Origin: CALWZE01 sp036644375
GTDB lineage: Bacteria; Bacillota; Clostridia; Oscillospirales; Ruminococcaceae
Direction of reading: 5' to 3'
Assembly (NCBI GenBank): GCA_036644375.1
Contig: JAVXQD010000029.1
Location: forward strand, 1 to 28,310
Length of the DNA stretch: 28,310 nucleotides
Under the pieces are notes generated by a model. The model was given only the letters and a program-made list of their open reading frames with translations, did no database searches and was not told where the DNA came from. Both the position numbers and the translations under genes were made by a program. Each line of letters begins with the position of its first letter. Within the stretch, counting starts at the first letter, position 1. Below are positions 25,991-28,310 of this stretch, piece after piece.

Positions 25991-26321
25991 CCTCAAAGGC
26001 GATTGCAGTTTAAGCGACGGCAATTTCGTCTTTTGTATTTGCAATTTTTTCAGACTAATAACAACAAAATTGCATGCGAAGCGAAAGTCTGAGATAAATT
26101 GTCAAATCACAGCTTATTTCTGTAAATCTATATGATGAAACACATTATGTGCGATTAATCCTCACAATTAACACAATATATAGTGTATTATGCACTACAC
26201 GCAAATCAATGTCAGCTTAAACCATAGATTTAAATACAAATCGCAGATTAAAACAGCGCTTGATCAAACTGCTTTGTAAGATAAAAATGCGGAACCAACG
26301 CGTTTACATGAAAAAATAATA

Positions 26322-26339
26322 TTGCAAAAGATTGCAAAA
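26322..26339 (+). repeat. First TTGCAAAA tandem pair (candidate operator)
   Basis: TTGCAAAA at 26322-26329 and 26332-26339, exactly 10 bases apart. The first copy could act as the -35 (TTGCAA) of a promoter with TTATAT at 26346-26351 (18-base gap). A perfect TATAAT lies at 26349-26354. A repressor bound here would block that promoter. Confidence 0.55.
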
Positions 26340-26423
26340 ATACACTTATATAATGGTATTTTGTTATTATGAGCAATAATTTGCAATTGTTTTTGTAGTA
26401 AACGCAGAAATAAGCCCACAAGC

Positions 26424-26441
26424 TTGCAAAACCTTGCAAAA
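26424..26441 (+). repeat. Second TTGCAAAA tandem pair (candidate operator)
   Basis: TTGCAAAA at 26424-26431 and 26434-26441, again 10 bases apart and 102 bases downstream of the first pair. The second copy could also serve as a -35 with TATCCT at 26457-26462 (17-base gap). It lies about 50 bases before the repressor start codon. Confidence 0.55.
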
Positions 26442-26492
26442 GGAAAAGACACGTGATATCCTATAGATGTCAAATACGTGGGGGTGTAAAAC

Positions 26493-27278
26493 ATGGCAGT
26501 CAGCAGCACACTCAATGTCAGACAGCAGGATATCATGAAACAGGTCAATAAAGAGGGCAATGTCTTAATAAAAGACATGGCAGTTGAGTGCAAGGTGTCA
26601 GAGGCGACAATCAGACGGGATTTGGACGAGCTTACCGCGTCAGGACTGATTGAGAGAATTCACGGAGGCGCAGTCAGGCTGAGCAGCACAACTTTTGAGC
26701 GCTACCACAGTGAAAAGATGAAAACCATGCTCAATGAGAAGCGCAAAATCGCAAGCTATGCCGCTTCGCTTGTTGAAAATGGGGACAGCATTTTTTTGGA
26801 TTCGGGCACCACGACTTTTTTCCTCGCACATGAATTGGCAAATCATTCGGACCTAACGGTAATTACAAATAATATTGACATCGCATATTCTGCTCAGTTC
26901 AGCCAGACCTCAACGCTTATAGTTACAGGCGGAATGCGAAGAGACAATTACAGCGTGCTTATAGGTAACGTGGCTGAGAATACAATAAAGAGCTTCAAGG
27001 TTGACAAGGTTTTCATGGGGTGCGACGCGATTGATCCGAAGGATGGGATATACAATTCCAACTTTCTTGAAATCGGAGTAAAAAAACAAATTGTACTATG
27101 TGGTAAAAAGGTTATTTTAGTAACGGATAGCAGCAAATTTCATCGGCAGGCGCTTGCAAAGGTCTGCGATTTAAATGAGATTGATATGATAATCACCGAT
27201 GATGACCTTGAGCAGAATATAGCTGAGGAAATCAAAAAAATCGTACCGAACACCGTGTGTGTAACTATGGTAAATTGA
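26493..27278 (+). CDS. DeoR/GlpR-family transcriptional repressor
   Basis: This 261-residue regulator has an N-terminal winged helix (about 8-60) with recognition helix SEATIRRDLDEL (36-47) and wing LIERIHGGAV (52-61). A DeoRC sugar-phosphate sensor domain follows at about 78-240. It includes LDSGTTT, the VTGG segment, and the later FMGCDAIDPKDGIYNSN and TDSSKF segments. Such proteins release DNA when a phosphorylated sugar binds. GGGGGTG lies before the ATG. The next two genes, a BtpA-type protein and an FGGY kinase, are probably its targets. The TTGCAAAA repeats upstream suggest autoregulation. The inducer is unknown. Confidence 0.93.
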   Translation: MAVSSTLNVRQQDIMKQVNKEGNVLIKDMAVECKVSEATIRRDLDELTASGLIERIHGGAVRLSSTTFERYHSEKMKTMLNEKRKIASYAASLVENGDSIFLDSGTTTFFLAHELANHSDLTVITNNIDIAYSAQFSQTSTLIVTGGMRRDNYSVLIGNVAENTIKSFKVDKVFMGCDAIDPKDGIYNSNFLEIGVKKQIVLCGKKVILVTDSSKFHRQALAKVCDLNEIDMIITDDDLEQNIAEEIKKIVPNTVCVTMVN

Positions 27279-27291
27279 AAGGGAAAAGAAA

Positions 27292-28095
27292 ATGAGTTGG
27301 TTGAAAGAAGTCATAGGAACAGAAAAGGCAATTGTGGCAATGTGTCACTTGCAGGCAATGCCCGGAGACCCTTACTACAACAAGGAAAAGGGAATGAAAT
27401 GGGTCATTGAGAAAGCAAAGGAAGATGTCGAGGCGCTTCAAAAAGGCGGCGTTGACGCTATCATGTTCAGCAACGAGTACAGCTTGCCATATCTGACGAA
27501 GGTCAGAACCGAAACTGTTGCGGCGATGGCGCGCATTATCGGTGAGCTTCAGCCCATGATAGAAATCCCTTACGGTGTCAACTGCCTTTGGGATCCGATC
27601 GCTTCATTGGATTTGGCGGCGGCTGTTGAAGCAAAATTTGTCCGCGAAATTTTCACAGGTGTTTATGCAAGCGATTTTGGTCTGTGGAACACAAACTGCG
27701 GTGAGATTGTAAGGCATCAGCATGAAATCGGAGCCGAAAATGTGAAGCTGCTGTTCAACATAGTTCCGGAGGCGGCAAAATACCTTGCTGACCGCGAAAT
27801 AGAGTCTATTGCGAAAACCACAACATTCAATTGCCGCCCAGACGCGCTATGCGTATCGGGAGCAACAGCCGGAAGCGCAACCAATCCGGAAATTCTGAAG
27901 CGTGCAAAAAGTGCGGCAGGAGAAACTGTCGTTTTTGCGAACACAGGCTGCAGAGTTGACACAATAGAGAGCCTGCTCAAAATTGCAGATGGTGCAGTTG
28001 TGGGAACGACCTTTAAATACGATGGAAAATTCGAAAATCAGGTAGACGAATCACGTGTGAAAGAGTTCATGAACAAGGTGCATTCCGTAAGATGA
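27292..28095 (+). CDS. BtpA/SgcQ-family TIM-barrel protein
   Basis: This 267-residue protein belongs to the BtpA family, named for a cyanobacterial photosystem I factor. In heterotrophs, members such as E. coli SgcQ occur in sugar operons. Matching segments are VAMCHLQAMPGDP (15-27), GGVDAIMFSNE, IPYGVNCLWDP, FVREIFTGVYASDFG and a phosphate-binding-like VFANTGCR. The reaction is not established in the family; a sugar-phosphate or nucleoside-related role is inferred from the TIM-barrel fold and the neighbours. It starts 14 bases after the DeoR gene and is followed by a kinase, so it is part of the same operon. The cyanobacterial photosystem role does not apply here. Confidence 0.88.
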   Translation: MSWLKEVIGTEKAIVAMCHLQAMPGDPYYNKEKGMKWVIEKAKEDVEALQKGGVDAIMFSNEYSLPYLTKVRTETVAAMARIIGELQPMIEIPYGVNCLWDPIASLDLAAAVEAKFVREIFTGVYASDFGLWNTNCGEIVRHQHEIGAENVKLLFNIVPEAAKYLADREIESIAKTTTFNCRPDALCVSGATAGSATNPEILKRAKSAAGETVVFANTGCRVDTIESLLKIADGAVVGTTFKYDGKFENQVDESRVKEFMNKVHSVR

Positions 28096-28120
28096 TTCAC
28101 GACTTCGGGAGGAACTCGCA

Positions 28121-28310
28121 TTGACACAAAATAAATACGTGTGCGGATTTGATTTTGGTACACTTTCGTGCAGGCTCATTGTCTGCGACCTGTCAGACGG
28201 AAAATCTGTTTTTGAAAACAGTGTTGAATACAGTGATGGAGTGATAACAGAAATGCTGCCCGACAGTGATGTCAGGCTCGGCAGTAACTGGGCACTTCAA
28301 AACCCGGATG
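28121..28310 (+). CDS. FGGY-family sugar kinase, ribulokinase-like (partial, runs off the right edge)
   Basis: The first 63 residues are visible. The start is a TTG at 28121, 8 bases after GGGAGG. YVCGFDFGTLSCRLIVCDL is the phosphate-1 motif of the FGGY/actin-fold kinases. The following EYSDGVITEMLP and WALQNPD match the N-terminal region of L-ribulokinase-type members. FGGY kinases phosphorylate pentoses, pentuloses or related polyols with ATP. The exact sugar cannot be read from this fragment. It is the third gene after the DeoR-type repressor, and a sugar transporter and an isomerase or epimerase would be expected to follow. Confidence 0.82.
   Translation, partial: MTQNKYVCGFDFGTLSCRLIVCDLSDGKSVFENSVEYSDGVITEMLPDSDVRLGSNWALQNPD

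Larger units (their letters stand above)
25936..26492. other. 557-base AT-rich gap between the HAD and DeoR-type genes
   Basis: No gene is seen. From left to right it holds the HAD promoter and two mutually exclusive stems at 26041-26092: GCAATTTT with AAAATTGC, and TCAGACT with AGTCTGA. Next are the palindromes CACATTATGTG (26141-26151) and TAGTG-N7-CACTA (26181-26197). The two TTGCAAAA repeat pairs and the likely promoter region of the repressor gene come last. The length and repeat content suggest a regulatory region for the divergent genes. Confidence 0.6.

Noticed and set aside
28121..28126. TTGACA as a -35 promoter box
   Set aside because: It coincides with the TTG start codon and first codons of the kinase gene, has an upstream GGGAGG, and no -10 lies at the right distance.

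Overview
The window looks like chromosomal DNA of a low-to-mid GC Gram-positive bacterium of the class Clostridia. The reasons are strong AGGAGG-type ribosome binding sites, use of TTG and GTG starts, sigmaA-type promoters, a PyrK-dependent (class 1B) dihydroorotate dehydrogenase, a pyrI regulatory chain, Mini-RNase III, a small YnzC/DUF896 protein, a RelQ-type alarmone synthetase and a DUF4080 radical SAM protein. The family is not decided by the sequence. No tRNA, rRNA, CRISPR array, insertion sequence or phage gene was seen.

Layout. A B12-binding radical SAM gene runs off the left edge on the minus strand (to 1535). A DEAD-box RNA helicase (1799-3532) overlaps a small DUF896 gene (3459-3665), which ends at a good terminator. 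A nine-gene operon follows (3923-13820): pyrC-carA-carB-pyrK-pyrD-pyrF-pyrE-pyrB-pyrI. It encodes all of UMP synthesis from bicarbonate and glutamine, behind one clear promoter and with almost no space between genes. A minus-strand small alarmone synthetase (14099-14767) converges on it.

ProC (15026-15826) starts a mixed stretch. Next come a membrane-anchored barnase-like ribonuclease and a barstar-like inhibitor, then a strong hairpin and what looks like a decayed second barnase tail. After these are an erythrin-VIT iron/manganese transporter, an unknown six-helix membrane protein with a long acidic then lysine-rich tail, and a DUF218 membrane protein. A Trk/Ktr potassium uptake pair (trkH, ktrA) follows. 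Then comes a translation cluster: rplU-rpmA with an L21-type leader and terminator, the ribosome-assembly GTPase obgE, and mrnC for 23S rRNA maturation.

An 18-bp perfect hairpin separates mrnC from a convergent Cof-type HAD phosphatase (25129-25935). After a 557-base AT-rich gap, a DeoR-type repressor, a BtpA/SgcQ-type TIM-barrel protein and the start of an FGGY (ribulokinase-like) sugar kinase form the head of a carbohydrate operon. Two pairs of 10-bp-phased TTGCAAAA repeats lie in front of the repressor and are candidate operators.

Most of the window is housekeeping. The parts most worth a second look are the barnase/barstar locus with its apparent relic lacking the catalytic histidine codon, the TTGCAAAA repeat pairs, the lysine-tailed membrane protein, the rplU-rpmA pair that lacks both Prp and the L27 N-terminal extension, and several nested inverted repeats between genes.
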